Positions 1 through 13,379 of a stretch of 64,000 nt of DNA are shown here, piece after piece (position 1 is the stretch's first letter; each line of letters begins with the position of its first letter). The position numbers and the translations under genes were made by a program. The notes beneath the pieces are model-generated. The model was not told the origin of the DNA. It ran no database searches and saw only the letters and a program-made list of their open reading frames with translations. The stretch is from Branchiostoma floridae (taxonomy: Eukaryota > Chordata > Leptocardii > Amphioxiformes > Branchiostomatidae), in contig NC_049989.1 in NCBI RefSeq assembly GCF_000003815.2, positions 20,397,127 to 20,461,126 on the forward strand, in the 5' to 3' direction.

Positions 1-410
1 CGAGCAGGCCGCCAGCGCCATATGTGGGTCACACAAACATCCCGCTGCATCTCGCGGCAAACCGAGTCAAAGGTCATTTGATACCATGAAGGTACCATTA
101 TAGCCGGAGGGGGAAATGCCACCCCATAATTTGCAACCGTGATGGAAAATGCTATCCCAAAAAATTCGCGAGAGACAATGTGTATTACGCAAGGATTGCA
201 CAACTTATCATACTGCAGCCATTTCACCAATGTTGTGTCGAATCCACGGAAGCTAGCTCGTAATGTTGTCTCGCAAACGGCACTTCCCCGCGCGCATACA
301 ACATGGTATTGCCTGGCGTTTTCAACCACAACTCGTAGCCAGCGCGTTTCAACCTCCTGACCAAAAACACGGGCCTAGTACTAGTATAAGCCGCTGAAAA
401 TCCCTGAATA
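1..410. repeat. Long inverted repeat, left arm (outer pair)
   Basis: This stretch is nearly identical to the reverse complement of 21587-21991. The only clear difference noticed is a short ctagta duplication near 380. Homology stops at the same point in both copies, just after ccctgaata. The match runs to base 1, so the arm may extend beyond the window. Open frames inside both arms encode the same short peptide on opposite strands, a by-product of the repeat and not a gene. Confidence 0.85.
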
Positions 411-1604
411 GATCAACAACCGTGATCGAAAATGCTACCCCAAAAGTTTCTTACGAGAATCCAATGAGGCTATAGCCTATAGCCTCTAGCCTATAGACTA
501 TAGACTATAGTATTCGGAAAGCCGAGTGCTGACAGCTAGCTTCCGTTACGCTCCTGTAATTGTGGAATACACCGTGTTGTATTTTGTTTATGTCACACCC
601 ACCTGAGAAAACCCATGTTTTGATACGAAATGTGCCATCAGAAATCAGGAGAAACGTAAGAAGTGGGCTCTAACCTCTAAGGATAACCAAGGACGTTATA
701 TGATGTAAGTAGTCCTTGGGATAACAATGTGGTTAAAATACACAGTGACTTGTTTTGTATTGAGTTTGCTGGAATAATAAAAGACGAAAGTTTGCCGCGT
801 ACATGTACTTTGAGTCCTTGCTTTGAGGCAGGAATAAAACTTTTCTGCCGGCTAAACTACTTCCCCCGCTTATGAAACTATCTAACCACCGCAAGATCTG
901 CTTGAACTTGAAGGACAAGGCATTTTTTTTGCCTTCTGTTAATCGGCACGCCTGTCTCCAGCGTACCCTCTTAAAGCACGGTTATGAAAGGTAACAACTG
1001 ACATTGCATTGAGCTGTCCTATTGAGAACAATTAAAGCGCTACTTCAAGTTCAACCAGACTGCATCTGCCCCAAGATTAGGCTGGAGCATGGATACCAAC
1101 AGGCTAAGCTGGGCCACCCGCTGAGCTCCCGCTACAAAATCCATTCCAGATCTCGCATGGGCTATTTTGCGTGCATTTTCTATCGTGGTTACGTGAACAA
1201 GACCTCCTCAAATATGAACAAGGAGAAAAATTTAGATGTATGGTCATATTCTGAACGTTATTCCAGCTGTTAGACTTATAAATCATCTTGATCCATTTTG
1301 GACAAATCTGCCTACGAATATTTTCAAAAGCTTACGGCTTAGTCAGTGATTCTGAACGCAACAAGAAGTCTTAGAAGAACGTGTCTATGAAACCCCTGCA
1401 TTTAGGCTGTAATTTGAGTCAGATGAATATTCAAGGTTGCGGAATTATGGCCTTTCCCGCAATATCTCAGCCACCATGGAATTTGTAAAAGCGGTTTTGA
1501 CTTTTGTCATGACGTGTCGTTTCACACAATGCGAAAATATCCACATTCAGTATAGAAATAAAGCGCGGTGTGCGTACAACATATTTGTTTGCTGTCTGCC
1601 GTGC
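411..1604. other. Non-coding stretch with short simple repeat
   Basis: No gene is visible. Positions about 470-512 hold a degenerate tandem array of a ctatagact-like unit. The remainder is unannotated sequence between the outer and inner inverted-repeat arms. Confidence 0.5.
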
Positions 1605-1990
1605 GTGTAAATGCCCCCCTCCCCCTCCCTCGTAAAAGCAAAGAAATGAAAACCTCACTTGGTCTGACGGCGATGATCTTGGGAAGTTTCACATAGTCAG
1701 AATTGTTTCATCAGCTGTCCACTACCGGCCGCTGTAGTAATTCTTCTGTACTCCATTATGGTATAAACAGAACGATTTCCTCGCCATTTTCCGGCAAGCG
1801 ACTTGCATGCATGCAGCTTCATCTCAGAGTCGTTTCCCGCCACTTTCGTCACATATGGGCATGCAGGCAAGTCCCCCGGGGGGTGGAGAAAAGACAACAC
1901 ACTAGTGACAAGACAGGAAGGCCGAAGAGATCCCTGAAGCCTTTCCATCTGTACCGGATAGTCTCCAAGCAGATGTAACAACAGGACTCG
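1605..1990. repeat. Inverted repeat, left arm (inner pair)
   Basis: This segment matches the reverse complement of 19592-19965 with scattered substitutions and small indels, clearly more diverged than the outer pair. Shared landmarks are the C-rich run near 1612-1632, the actaccggccgctgtag block near 1721 and the stretch ending in cagatgtaacaac near 1980. The order outer arm, inner arm, centre, inner arm, outer arm is preserved. Confidence 0.8.
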
Positions 1991-2354
1991 TTTTAAGGCG
2001 CTCAGGTAGACTGTCTACGCTGGCCGTTATAGGGAGAGTAATTTGCCGTGGGAGTTCTGGTACTAGATAGAGGGTTTGGTGGGCCGAGGGAACATTAGAA
2101 ACGGACTCTCCTGGCCTATTACCCCATTTATTTCCCAAATTCTACGATCTCTGCACCCCCGTAGGAAGGCCTGGTGGAGGCTACCAAGAAGGGTCTCAGT
2201 GCAGGGAGCGGTATTGTGCAGATCTTTATTCTCCATTTATAGATATCAAAGACACTCTTTCAACTGACCATTGCATAATCATTAAACAGATGCGTGTATA
2301 TTAAGCGCTCTCGGAAGGGATTCTGAAAAAAGCACACACCTTGTCATAGAAGGC

Positions 2355-2510
2355 CATCTGAGCGGTTTCACAATTCAAGCGAACGCCGGCCGAATTTCAA
2401 GGTCGGCTAGAGCTCGTCGAGTTTCAAAATTGCCTGAGCGCAGCGTGGACCATATTTTTCGCTGAAAATCTACCTCGTCACAAACTGGATGGGGTTCTGG
2501 CGAAGCCTGT
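2355..2510. repeat. Diverged repeat paired with an inverted copy at 8958-9095
   Basis: The sequence resembles the reverse complement of 8958-9095, sharing blocks such as cgctgaaaatct and actggatgggg. A second diverged pair, about 2855-2925 with the reverse complement of 7015-7075, lies inside it in the right order. Together they suggest an old inverted-repeat element spanning roughly 2.35-9.1 kb, later interrupted by a LINE fragment at 7461-8093. No coding sequence is recognisable inside. Confidence 0.45.
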
Positions 2511-3769
2511 CCAAAAGTAATGGTTATAACTCCAGCATGAGATGGTAGCATCTCTTTGAAACAATAGAACTTATGAAAACAAACCCCCTAATCTTTGACA
2601 TGGACGAAGTTAGGCTCGACGATCTGCAGATCTGATAAAAAGCCAACATTTGAATCAACTTCATGAGGGTGGTGGACGGCACACTAACAATGATAGACCA
2701 AAATGCGATAGACCAAAATGAAAAGCTAAAAAAAATTGTCGCCGAGGTGTCGCTGAATTTACTTGCAGCATCCAGGGACCGGACAACGTAGGCCGAGCTG
2801 TTAAAAATCGTCCGAAGCCCGCGTTATCGCCAGGACGTCGTTCGTTCTTCGGCTGAAGATGCCCACTGGGAGCTCGCCAACACGTCGGCTGAGGTCAATA
2901 ATTCATTTGTGACGGGACATATTTGAAAGACGACGGTAGTAGTTTTACGGAAATACGACATTCATAAACGTGAGACAACGCCCAACATGAGAATCATGAC
3001 AACCGTACACAAACGTCATTGTAGAATCTGGACAAGAAAAGGCAAAGTGAATAATTTGGAAAGAAAAAAGAGCGGCCTTTACTCATGATGGCTTTATTAA
3101 GTTGTCTCATTACTACCCTAAATCGAGCGGAAAACATTTTGATCATGACAGAAAAATAAAAGAGTTTGCCTTTTTGGTAATGATAACCTGGTGACTGTAG
3201 ATATGCCACTCACGAGTAGCAACAGTCTCTTTGAACATTTAAGTGACACAAGAAGTTTTTTGTATGAACCTGGCATTCATAATGTGTTTTCAACATTTTC
3301 GCAAATTCCATCAGAATCTATGTTCCTGAAAAAGAAAGGCCATTCACGGGCCGCGATGCGTCCGAATTGGATAGTGCTAAGCATGGCGACTGTCGCCTAC
3401 TCTGATATGATGTGTGTCAACGTGCATGATGTTTTATTCACACGTAATATCAAGTGTTTTCATTGAGTAGGGAATACGATATTAAGTTAATAATTAGGAT
3501 CGTGCGAACATTCCGAAGGGATAGCCAATATTTTCTTTTTCGTGACAAGCAGGTATTGAAAACAGGCATTGATGGATAATTTTAGAGTTAGGTTTCTAGC
3601 TTGACTTTATTACATGAACCTTAGTTACGTTTGGTCCAGGAAAATGTTGTGATTGCCATTACGGTCCTGAAGGAATTAGGCTTGGTCAGTAGAGATCTAA
3701 CAAACTCCGATATCATTGGAAATACATTACGATCCGTAGCAGTTCTGAAAATACAGTCAGTGTACGTCT

Positions 3770-3865
3770 TTTAAGGCCACAGCAAGTGAATTTATGGATG
3801 ATATTCCCTGCAAACTCCAAACTTAATGAGAGCGGGCGGAAATGATAGATGGCTAAAACACTCAA
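3770..3865 (+). mobile_element. MITE-like repeat, family 1
   Basis: It begins with aaggccac and continues with an atggatga block, then a block resembling ccaaaactgatgcgagcg. Related copies occur at 15290-15345, 25250-25400, 49270-49395 (minus) and 60565-60650. Five interspersed copies in one window mark a dispersed family. No coding capacity is visible. Confidence 0.5.
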
Positions 3866-4284
3866 GATGCCTACATTTTCAAAATAGACACCGTTAACGG
3901 CAAATGTAGTGACAAAACCTTGTATGACTATAGTATTAATCTCCAAGCAGATTCTACGGTGGCATAAGATAGTAGACATAACACACTTGCTTTTTCAAAA
4001 ACATTTTGAAATATGGATATATCTGTTCGTCTTATAATTTTTTTCCTTGGACACAAATTGATTTTGTGACGTATCCGTTACGAATAGACGCGCTCTTGCT
4101 ACATCATACTCAATCAAACAAATGACATTTTATGATGTCGTTCGTCAAACATTGTCACAGCATGCATTTCGTTGCAGTGGTCATATCTCCAATAACTCAC
4201 AAAGCTTGATAAAGACCAGAATTATCAATATGTAATCTAGACGTTCCTTCCTAATCTAAGTATCGACACAGGTAAGCTAAGACT

Positions 4285-4322
4285 CTATGAAACTTGTAAA
4301 ACTATGAAACTTGTAAAACTAA
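4285..4322. repeat. Short tandem duplication
   Basis: Two adjacent copies of a 17-bp unit (actatgaaacttgtaaa) are followed by an A-tract. No function is apparent. Confidence 0.5.
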
Positions 4323-4838
4323 AAAAAAAGATTACCATTGTGCGAAAAATATTATACCCAAAGCCGTGAAAGACGAGACACGTTTTATTTTCAGTTGTTT
4401 ATTTAACCAAGACGAAAGAACCAGGACCTACCCCAACACTCCCTCATTCACGGACGAACATAAAAAGCGAAGTGCATTTCTATCAAAATCGCAGAACCCA
4501 CAAAGTAGGAAAAGACGGGACTGTCCGAGGTCCACAAACTCCACCTGTCCATATAAATATCCAACACTGATATTTGAGTGGTCCCTTGTTGCAACAGATA
4601 CTAATGTGACATGCATGGTTCCCAAGTCTACGTAATCTCAGTAAGCTTTCGGGTATGAAGTTGCACATGAACTTTCTTCTATGACTGTTGAAATTTCTGT
4701 TCTTGATCACGAGTTATCGGTAAAGTAGGCGCTCGTCCAAATATTTGGTCGGCAGTCGGCTCGTCATCCTATCGCAAAGACTATATACAACTTTATCTCA
4801 CGCCATACTAGGTCAATACTTACATATTGTTTTTAAAC

Positions 4839-4940
4839 AGGGCTGTCTCCAGAACCCGTCCCTCCGTCCCTGGACGGAAATTTACTCGTCGGGACGAAAA
4901 AAAATTCACCCACTCCGTCCTAAAAAAATCTTAATTTCGT
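4839..4940. repeat. Dispersed repeat end with cagggctgtctcca terminus
   Basis: The terminus cagggctgtctcca followed by ccgtccctccgtccc-like sequence recurs inverted at about 12240-12287 and direct at about 26163. These look like ends of one transposon family. I cannot tell whether 4839 and 12287 are the two ends of one element, because other inverted pairs interleave with them. Confidence 0.4.
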
Positions 4941-5723
4941 GACATGAAAATGCAGGCAGGGCTGCGGTGTTGTCTTACCTTACCACTGTTTTATTTTGCA
5001 ATGCCGATCGGAATCATCCGGCCCTTTTACGATTTAAAATCAACATTAACGGGAAACTGCAATTCATTATGAACCTGACACGGCAGTTAAGAAATTATCT
5101 TTTTTTTCTCGGCCGCCGTGTGTGTGTCGGACCGCGAAGGCCTCAGTAAACCGTCACACTGGTGATTTTCATAGTTCCATAGTTCTACAACCATCGACAG
5201 AGGAGGTTTTCCCCGCGGTGCAAACTGTAAACAGACCATATTCTCACCGTCGACGTTTACGATGTGACAAAGCCAGGGCCGATTCTTGCGAAATGTATCT
5301 TCAAAAGCACGCTTGGATTTGGGACCGAGTTCGCAGCGCCGTGTTCGTAAAGTTTCTTCGTGATTGACATGGTGTTACCGCTTTGTCCGCGCCGCTGCTG
5401 GCTGTGATTGGTGGAAAGTTGATTGGATTTGTAGAATTATGACGCACGCCCTGTCGCGGACGCTACTTCAAAAGGCTGCCGCCAATGCTGCTACCATGGT
5501 AACAACACGTCTAGCCGCATTTTCCAACTCGCTGCTATTACAGCTTACATACATAATTTTCGGCGGTATGTAACGCTGTTTTCACTGGGAAATGTCGGAA
5601 ATCGAACTTGTATATTTTTTTTTTGCCTAAAATAATACGGAAGTAGCCCGCCGAAAAATGTAAGAAGGAGACGATTTTCACTGTCAGCCCGCTCTTTTTG
5701 AGGGTTGACTGCCGATCCTAGCC

Positions 5724-5783
5724 GCAGAGACGACTGTTGGCCTATTTTAGTATAAGCGATAATAGGCCAACAGTCGTCTCTGC
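5724..5783. other. Perfect 23-bp stem hairpin
   Basis: Arms 5724-5746 and 5761-5783 are exact reverse complements, separated by a 14-base loop. It could be a tiny foldback MITE or a small structured RNA. Nothing recognisable flanks it. Confidence 0.7.
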
Positions 5784-7460
5784 TTCTATGCCGATCCCAT
5801 CGACATGCCCACGCGTAGGTTGCCCCTTACGGAAAGTCCAGCCATGAACTTTTTTTTTGTTCTGCGTAGTTCGGGTTGAGTTTTAGAGTTCGGATTGACA
5901 TTTATTTTATATCAGAAAATAACTATCGGGAGACTGTCTTCTTATCATAGTGAACATGATCGCTGTTGGCAATTTTTCTCCGATCTTTTGCAAATCTGTA
6001 CCCTTTGAACGTTACTGTACGATGAGCAGTAAGGTGTTAATTTTATCGAGAAATGCACATTTCTTGATCATTTTTTTGATAGTTAAAGAAACAGCAACAC
6101 AACACCGGCAAAATGAAGAGTTATTATGCAAAATATAGTGTAGCAACTGATCATACGTAAAATAACGACGAACAAGTATCATGGTAAATTTCAGAGTGTA
6201 AACGTAACACTGCTTAACAAACAAAATATTTCGTCAGCGAAATGCCCGACCAAGTGGTGGGGCAGTCGGAACAAAGCTTATTGTTTCGAGATCGTGGGGT
6301 GTCGGAGGTCCTAATTTGTGGAATGAAATTTTGCCTCTGAAAATACGTGAAATAGCGTTTTAGAGGGTTTGAATTTCAAAATTTTCCCGGGGGAGCATGC
6401 CCCCGGACCCCCCTAGTTTGGCGATCACCCCTTCCCAGCAATATTAGGGACAGATACAGAATTTCATTTTTTTACGGCCAAAGTTTGCGTCATGATTTAA
6501 AAGGATAGTGTACGCGTAATAAAATACAATACACCAAAGTTTGCAACGTTCACAAAAGCTTTTAACAGTGGTTGTTAGGTTGATAGGATAACAAGCGTTC
6601 TAGATTGTCAAAACAACCTCTACACAATTGTCAACATTTTCACTTTCCTGTAACACATACCGGTTTGATGGAAATGTGGACTTGCATGCTATAGTGTATT
6701 GTTGGTCAACAGGTAGAAACCTTACACGTATTAAGTTGCGTTGAAGATTCAATTGCAAATGTTAACTTCAGTTTAAGAGAAGAAGAGTTCAAGTTAAAGC
6801 TATAGTGAATGCCAATAAAATCGTTCCGACTCCGAGAACGCAGCGCAGCTCAACTGCAAAACCTGAATGCTGATCACACGGTCTAGGTACCAGTCCAAAG
6901 ACTGTGAACCTGGCGGTAGTTGGCATTTATATTTCAACACCGTGCACAGGCACTAGGAGGTCTTCAGTTTGATAGTTGTTTTTGCGTCATAATAATTCCC
7001 GTCACCTATAATCAAGAAGTGAGGTCGGCCGACGTGTCGGCAAGCTCCAGATGGGCATTTTCGGCTTAAGTACAACCCGCATCCTTGTGATTACTTAAAG
7101 GGTTTTGAGCGATTTTATCGGCCTGTTCATTGAGATGGAAACTTCTATGTAATGTCAGATGTGCGCCAAAAGGGCAGGAAAGGCAGTAAAGGTGCACTCC
7201 CGTCACGCATGCATCGCTGCGGGGTTCGTCAACGCAGACGTAACCCAACGGAACCTAGAGGTGACGCGAGCGAACCTAGAGGTGACACAAGCCAACCCTA
7301 AAGTGACACAAGCAAGCGATACTTTTTTTTTAAGTTAAAGAATAACACCAGTGGCAAGATGCCCAACAGTGACCCAAGAGTGACACAACAGTGACGCCAA
7401 CATGCCTTCAACAGTATCAAGGTTATATTTTGCTCCAAGTATCAAAAGTAAAGGCGCGAA

Positions 7461-8093
7461 GTGTGCGACGTCATGGTGTTTATCAAGTCTAAACCAATTG
7501 TTCACAAGTATGTATCCTTCCCTTCCAGACCCTCTAGATATCTCAGATCTCACATGCTTACCCCCATTAGAGTAAGGACATCAGCCTTCAGCTCTTCTTA
7601 CATACCTAGGCTGGTCACCATCTGGAATCAGCTGAGTCCTGTCCTCCGTAATATTGGGGTTCAAGCCACTGAAAAGTCTAACATCTTGACATTCAAGCGA
7701 TCGCTTGTGAGAGCCACGTTTGTGAGATTTGACACCCAGTTCAATATCGATGTCCCCTGCTCTTGGTCCACATCTTGTGGGTGTGCCTCTTAAGCTTGCA
7801 CTGCTTTAAGGCTTCATTAGTATTATAATTAGCTTTCTACTCTGTATATAATGATATTTGATAATTTTGTATATAATCAATTCTGTGCATAATTGTCACC
7901 GAATTGTATATTCATGTCTACTGACTTTTGATGTCTAATGTTTATTGTTTGATTTGGCTTCGTATTGTTTTCTATTATTATTTCAGGTTTGGGAGGACAA
8001 CTTGTAATGGTGTTGATACACCTGTTTTGTCCTCCCTTCCACTTGTTTTTGCATGTGGTAAATTCAAATAAAGAAATAAAGAAATAAACATCT
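7461..8093 (+). mobile_element. LINE (CR1/L2-like) 3' end, truncated
   Basis: A 110-codon open frame at 7461-7793 reads like the C-terminus of a non-LTR reverse transcriptase ORF2: a basic segment, an RS.MLTPIRVRT block, then SSYIPRLVTIWNQLSP and FKRSL. This corresponds to the usual pattern R-x-R-T..F..S-F..R-x-I-x-x-W-N-x-L-P..F-K. About 300 bp of untranslated sequence follow, ending in an A-rich tail of aaataaag units at about 8070-8092. The 5' part, including the catalytic domain, is missing, so this is a dead 5'-truncated insertion. Confidence 0.7.
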
Positions 8094-8957
8094 TTATAAC
8101 TGAAAAGCTATTTTTGATGCATTTTGGATATCATTTTACAGCAGTTTTTGATTCAGTTACAACAGTGCGACTTCCACAAAACTTAACTTGTATCCGTATT
8201 TAGACTAACTAAAATATTTTCTGTTTTATTTGATGGGAGGTAGGCCAGAATTTTATGCTTGTATGTCTATACTATATATATTTATATTGGATAATCACGT
8301 TTAGTTTTGAGTTTACGTTACAAGCAATGTAAACATCGCTGATAGCCTGCTGTCAGAACCCCAAACTTGCAGGCATTTGGACCCATAACTTTGGCATACG
8401 CCGTGTTTTTCCCTTTTTTTTACAAGTATGATATACTTAGACATTAATGACAATGACAATGAAGTTTATTGCATGTCCTGCTTATATCTACGTTTTACAT
8501 GCTTCTTCCCTCTTCGTAAACGAATTTACAGAGTTCTTCTCTTACATCTAAGTTAGTTGTTGACATTAGATATATAAACAGGCCTTCCTTTGCTAGATGT
8601 GCATATGTCTGTTTTACAGAACAAGGTGCTCTTCGTTTTCTATATATCTATAGCTCTTATCACAAAACATACATAATCTATCCATAGGAGGGTACGGGTG
8701 TATCTACCCGCTTCAATCTGTAGAGGGTGATCACTGATTCTTAGTTTGGTCATGGCTCGACGATAGCTAAGATTTGTTAGATCGAGGTATTTTTTCTTTC
8801 ATACGTAAGCTTGAATGTTTTGTAGGTCCTTAACTTATTTCCTTGGTTTTGCTTCGTGCCAGGAGAGTTAATTTCTGACTCAGAGTTAAAATTTTGAAGG
8901 AAGGTGTCTTTCGGTCTTTGTTTTAATAGTATGGCAAGCCATCCGCCGACAGTGAAA

Positions 8958-9240
8958 ATGCTCCGACCCCAGTCCATCCAATTCGTGGCAGGGCAGATTT
9001 TCAGTGAAAAATACGGTCGACGCTCGGGCGATTTTGCAATACGGCGAGCTTCGCCCAGCCGATCTAGATGTGCCGGCGGTTGCTTGACTTGTGACGCATG
9101 CGATCGCCCGATCCTCGTTTAATGCGACAGGGACGGTTTTGAGGTAAAAATACGCAACTCTCTGTTGATCTAAAAAACGGCCGATCTTCAGCGACCGAAA
9201 ATGACGGCCGAAGCTCGTCTAGATTGTGACAGGGGTATAA
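8958..9240. repeat. Inverted partner of the repeat at 2355-2510
   Basis: Read on the minus strand this resembles 2355-2510. A further related block lies at about 9180-9235 (gctcgtctagattgtgac). It is taken as the right arm of a decayed inverted-repeat element. Confidence 0.4.
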
Positions 9241-10485
9241 CAGGTAATAGCTTCGGTCGAACTAGCCTCCACACGGGGATCGTAGAATTCGGGGAAAAAA
9301 TTGGTAAACTGGGGAGAGTCTGTCGACGCTTGACGCTTAGGTTCATGTTTACCTTCTGGCTGCGCGCCCGGGCAACTCGTAGCAGAACTCCCCTAGCAAA
9401 TTAACAGCCAGCGTAGTCAGTCTGGTAGAGACTACGAGTGAACACTGGATGTATCTATGTCACCGTGTTTGTGGTACAGATAAAACGCTATTGGTCAGCA
9501 ACAGAACAACTATACAGCCAATATCGACGTAAACGGCCGTCGTCATGTCGATTATAAGAAGACCGCGCCAGACGAAGTTTTCCGCAAGAGATTTTCGAGG
9601 GTTCAGACGATGAAAAAGAGAAAAATAGGGTAGCAAGACTTATATCAGAATAAGGCACACCAGCTCAAAGACCTTGTCATTGACGCAACAAAACTAAAAA
9701 TGTGCTGGAAGATTTGTTGAATTAGACATCGATTCGCAACATTTCCATCTGCTTTCAATGGTTGAATTTCCATGTCCTGGAGCAATGTTGAGTTAGCATA
9801 AGTTTGAAAGTAGAAATGTTGCGAATTGACAATGAATCCGACAAATCCCCCAGTGCATGATTACTTACGTTATCCGAATAGTAACAACCGTGAGCTATTG
9901 TGTATCATTTTAGAATATATACTGCCAACTTATTTTGCAATTGCGGTGCCACTGGGTAAGTCAACCTCCGTAGCGCAAGCGTTCATTGGGATAGATCCCA
10001 TCCACGACTTGCGGTTTGCTGTTGCTTTAGGTTAGAGTGATATTGCCCTGCCACATTTAATTGCTGACACAGTATCGTTTTACCTGTACCATGAACACAA
10101 AGTCATAGATGCAACTCTTTTCTACCTTTTGCTGACTTGGCAGCAATGGGACGACGACTCATGAAGTGCAATTTTTAGGTCATATGTAGGAAGCGTGTCA
10201 TTGACGAAAGACAGCGGATGTTGTCTAAAACGTCAAATCATATCCAATTGCTTGAGTGACTGATATTTGGCGTATGTTGGGAGAGAATCAAATCTTTCTT
10301 ACATTGCCACGACTAGCTTGCTACTGGGTGTTAGGCGCCTTTGTGAATTTGTCACCGAACCTGAGTGTGGTCAACTTGAGATCGATTCAGTTCAGTCTTA
10401 AGAAAATGTGTACCGTTGTGTCAAATTTCGTTCAGCTTCTTTTACACAAAGTTGGACTTGAATGATGTTGCTTAACAGATCTTCT
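9241..10485. other. No gene seen
   Basis: Only short, unsupported open frames occur. No repeat family, RNA gene or splice-supported exon was recognised. Confidence 0.4.
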
Positions 10486-10489
10486 TTGC

Positions 10490-11765
10490 TACATATACTC
10501 GATAACGGCAGGTCTCGATGAAGGATTCCCAGTAGACATACACATTACCTTGACTTTGCGGAGGCCTTTAAACTTCCTCATAGAGGGGTACTACTGAAGA
10601 TGATAAACCGTCGAATAGATGGGGAAGTTGATTGAATCGTGGTATATCGAAATCAAAAGGTAGTGGTGAACGGAGTAGCTTCATGCGAGAAAGAAGTATC
10701 CAGCGAAGTGCCACGAGGGCCAGTACTGGGACCGGTTGGTGAAACTACAGTGTAGAAAAATCTGGGAGTCCACTTTAACAACTTACTGAAACCCGTTCAC
10801 CATTTGGCTTATGGGGTAAAAAGAAAGGAAAGTGATCTCGATCCAGTTTTAGCTCACTGAAGAGCTAGTCTTCCACTGGTCGTGACAGAGAGGACAGACG
10901 CTATGTACAGTATTTACAGGTTCTGTGTACCGGGGAAATTCCCCTAGCTCTTTTCGACAAGCACAATGAACAGTGGAGCAAGGCTTAACGTCCTGTCCTG
11001 AGGACTGTAACCCTTTCTGGTAGCGTGCATGTCGGGTGAGCGACACAGCCGGAATCGAACTCACGGCCTCTAGTTCCAGAGGCAGGGCCGCTAACCACTG
11101 GACTACGCAGGCTACCCTGAAAAGAAGGGGTGAAAAGAAGCAAAGAATTCTTGGAATAATCAAGAGGAACATCATACCAGTAAACATCTCGTTTGTCCCC
11201 ACCTTGAATACAGTGTAGAGGCATGGGCGCCTTGGCACCAGAAAGACATAAACATGATCGAAGCAGTACAAAGCTGAGTAATCAAAATGATCCCAGAGTT
11301 AAAGAGGCTACCGTACAACCAGAGGCTTAAGAAAATGAAACTAACATCTCTTGCAGTAAGAAGATATAGGGGTGACGTGCTTGATGTGTACAAAATTGTT
11401 GAGGGATTTGAGGGCATCAACAAGTACATTTTCGTTTGCCCCTCTTAATACACCCTACAACACCAGAGGTCAAACGCAGTCCACCTTAGTACATAAGCCC
11501 GGAAATTCAAAAGATGTCGTTTTGCATTGAGGGTATTGAAGGTGTGGAACGAATTTCCTGCTGATGTTGTGAGACAGTGTACCGTCAAAAGGTTCAAGAA
11601 CAGGATTGACAGAAACATCGAATCCGTACTTGACGGAGGAGCGAGTGGGCTAGCCGCCTTCCAACTCCTGACCGCGGGGGTATTACAACCTCTAGCTACG
11701 GTTCACGTAAATTCAGGTGAATTGATGGCATTACGTTCCGACTCGCTCTCGCACGTATGCTAGCT
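10490..11765 (+). mobile_element. LINE reverse-transcriptase remnant, interrupted
   Basis: At 10540-10740 one frame reads YLDFAEAFKLPHRGVLLKM, then an in-frame stop, then KVVVNGVASCEKEVSSEVPR followed by GPVLGP. These are the LDF-x-KAFD and SGVPQGSVLGP landmarks of a non-LTR reverse transcriptase, with the catalytic motif decayed. About 11115-11700 continues with RILGIIKRNI and LKVWNEFPADVV...FKNRID, the C-terminal end of the same polyprotein. Stops and shifts break it repeatedly, and a SINE lies in the middle. It is inactive. Confidence 0.7.
11000..11115 (-). mobile_element. tRNA-derived SINE fragment
   Basis: On the minus strand the sequence shows an A-box-like tagtccagtggttag, an anticodon-stem-like hairpin and a B-box-like gagttcgattcc in tRNA spacing. 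There is no clean acceptor stem or conserved anticodon loop. It sits inside LINE remains, so a tRNA-derived SINE is more likely than a real tRNA gene. Confidence 0.6.
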
Positions 11766-13379
11766 TGAATGTTTCACGTTCTCTAAGACGGCCATGAGCC
11801 ATTGAAGTCATAGCCAATAGAAATGTACGGTACCTGTCGCGTACAATTTTGCCTAGACTGTATTTCTACAGAACTTCCTCCACATTTTCCGTTAAGGTAT
11901 GTAATAAAATCTCCTGGGGACACATCCGTACATTCGACAAGTATCGAAAATGCAGACTTTGGCCGCACAAAATTGTTTTTTTTTTACACCCATGTTAGTG
12001 TTGTTTGCAGCGCTTCTTGTGCCAATGTTGGTATTCTTCCTTAGTTGCGTGCCGATCCTTATTAGGTCTTAAGTTAACTGTACTATATAATTCTGTCCAT
12101 AGTACAGTCCGTCCCACGCATTGTTTTGGAGCCTATGAGTCTGACATTTCATACTCTTGGCAACGTATTTTCATCTGTTTCATGTCATGCAATTCAGATT
12201 TTAGGACTGAACGGGTGACATTTCTTTCCGTCTCGAACCAAATTTCCGTCACGGGACGGAGGGACGGGTCGTGGAGACAGCCGTATCAGTACGACGCGAA
12301 CGGTACTTGGACTGTAAGGTTTGGTCCGTTTACAATTGAATGGACCCCTACGTTTTTCGGTAATAGTGTTTTTGTTTTGTGCTCGACCTGTGGCTCTCCC
12401 CGAATACGGGTCCTCGAGCTCAGTACACTAACCAATGCTCCATTAATATAACCGTGTTAAGCGTCTTTTGTTGGTCTGTGGGCAGGTGGTCACTTTTGGT
12501 GGGGTTTATGTGCTTGCGGGAATGGAACCGGGAATGGTTATCAGAGGGAACACCACTCAATTTTCATACGTAGATGTCACTTGTACAAGTTTGATTGTGC
12601 AGTACAAAAACTGAGACAAGACAAACGCTGACACAACGCACGTAGCCACGTTGTCTATGGCATAGCCAGTACTGACACCGGAGTGATGCAACATTTACAA
12701 AAAATCCAAATCTGCATTTTCTGTTATTGCCGACAATCGAATGTACGGATGTGAAAGTCATTAATTTTTCATGTAGATACTTGAACAGAAATTAATATTT
12801 GGAGGTAGTTTTGCACAATATGTACGACAGGTGGTTCCTCGGTTCTATAACTGCAGGTACCGTAGATTTCAATTCACGCCTTGACTTCGAGGGGTGATGG
12901 ACGTCTAAGTTAACGAGAAATATTCAAGCTTACACAATCCACAATTGCTGTCAGTCCTTTACAATACGCTTTGATTGACGCTAGACGTTTTTAATAAATA
13001 CTAAGCATCTTGAGTACGTTTTTAATATTTTCGAATCCCGTAATTACTGGTCAACGCGCACTAAGCAGCTTACCTTTTCAACACTTAATATAAGCGTGAA
13101 GCGATTTCCACTCCAACAACTTTCTTCCTCCTCCATCTCAAAACTTTGGCAGTATCATGTAGGTCATTGACGGGCCACAGTAAGCACAGTACCTAGTTTA
13201 ACATTATATTGTAAACTTAAATCGCGTATCTCTGGAATAACGTGACAATTCGTATTACAGAACTTATAATAGTTTTGAAATATCTTGTTATAAGTGCTGA
13301 CCAATAGCATTACCATAGTAGAGTCTTGTGTTCCATCACGGCATCCGGATGAGTTCTGTTGCCCAACATTGAAGTTGCT
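11766..13379. other. No gene seen; repeat end at 12240-12287
   Basis: No supported coding sequence. Positions 12240-12287 carry the inverted copy of the repeat terminus also seen at 4839. The longer open frame at 12005-12451 has no recognisable domain and overlaps that repeat. Confidence 0.4.

Noticed and set aside
139-360. 73-codon frame at 139-360, repeated on the minus strand at 21632-21853
   Set aside because: Identical only because the DNA is an inverted repeat; no homology or codon evidence.
4839-12287. A single 7.4-kb transposon bounded by the cagggctgtctcca ends
   Set aside because: It would interleave with the inverted pairs at 2355/8958, and the termini occur singly elsewhere (26163).
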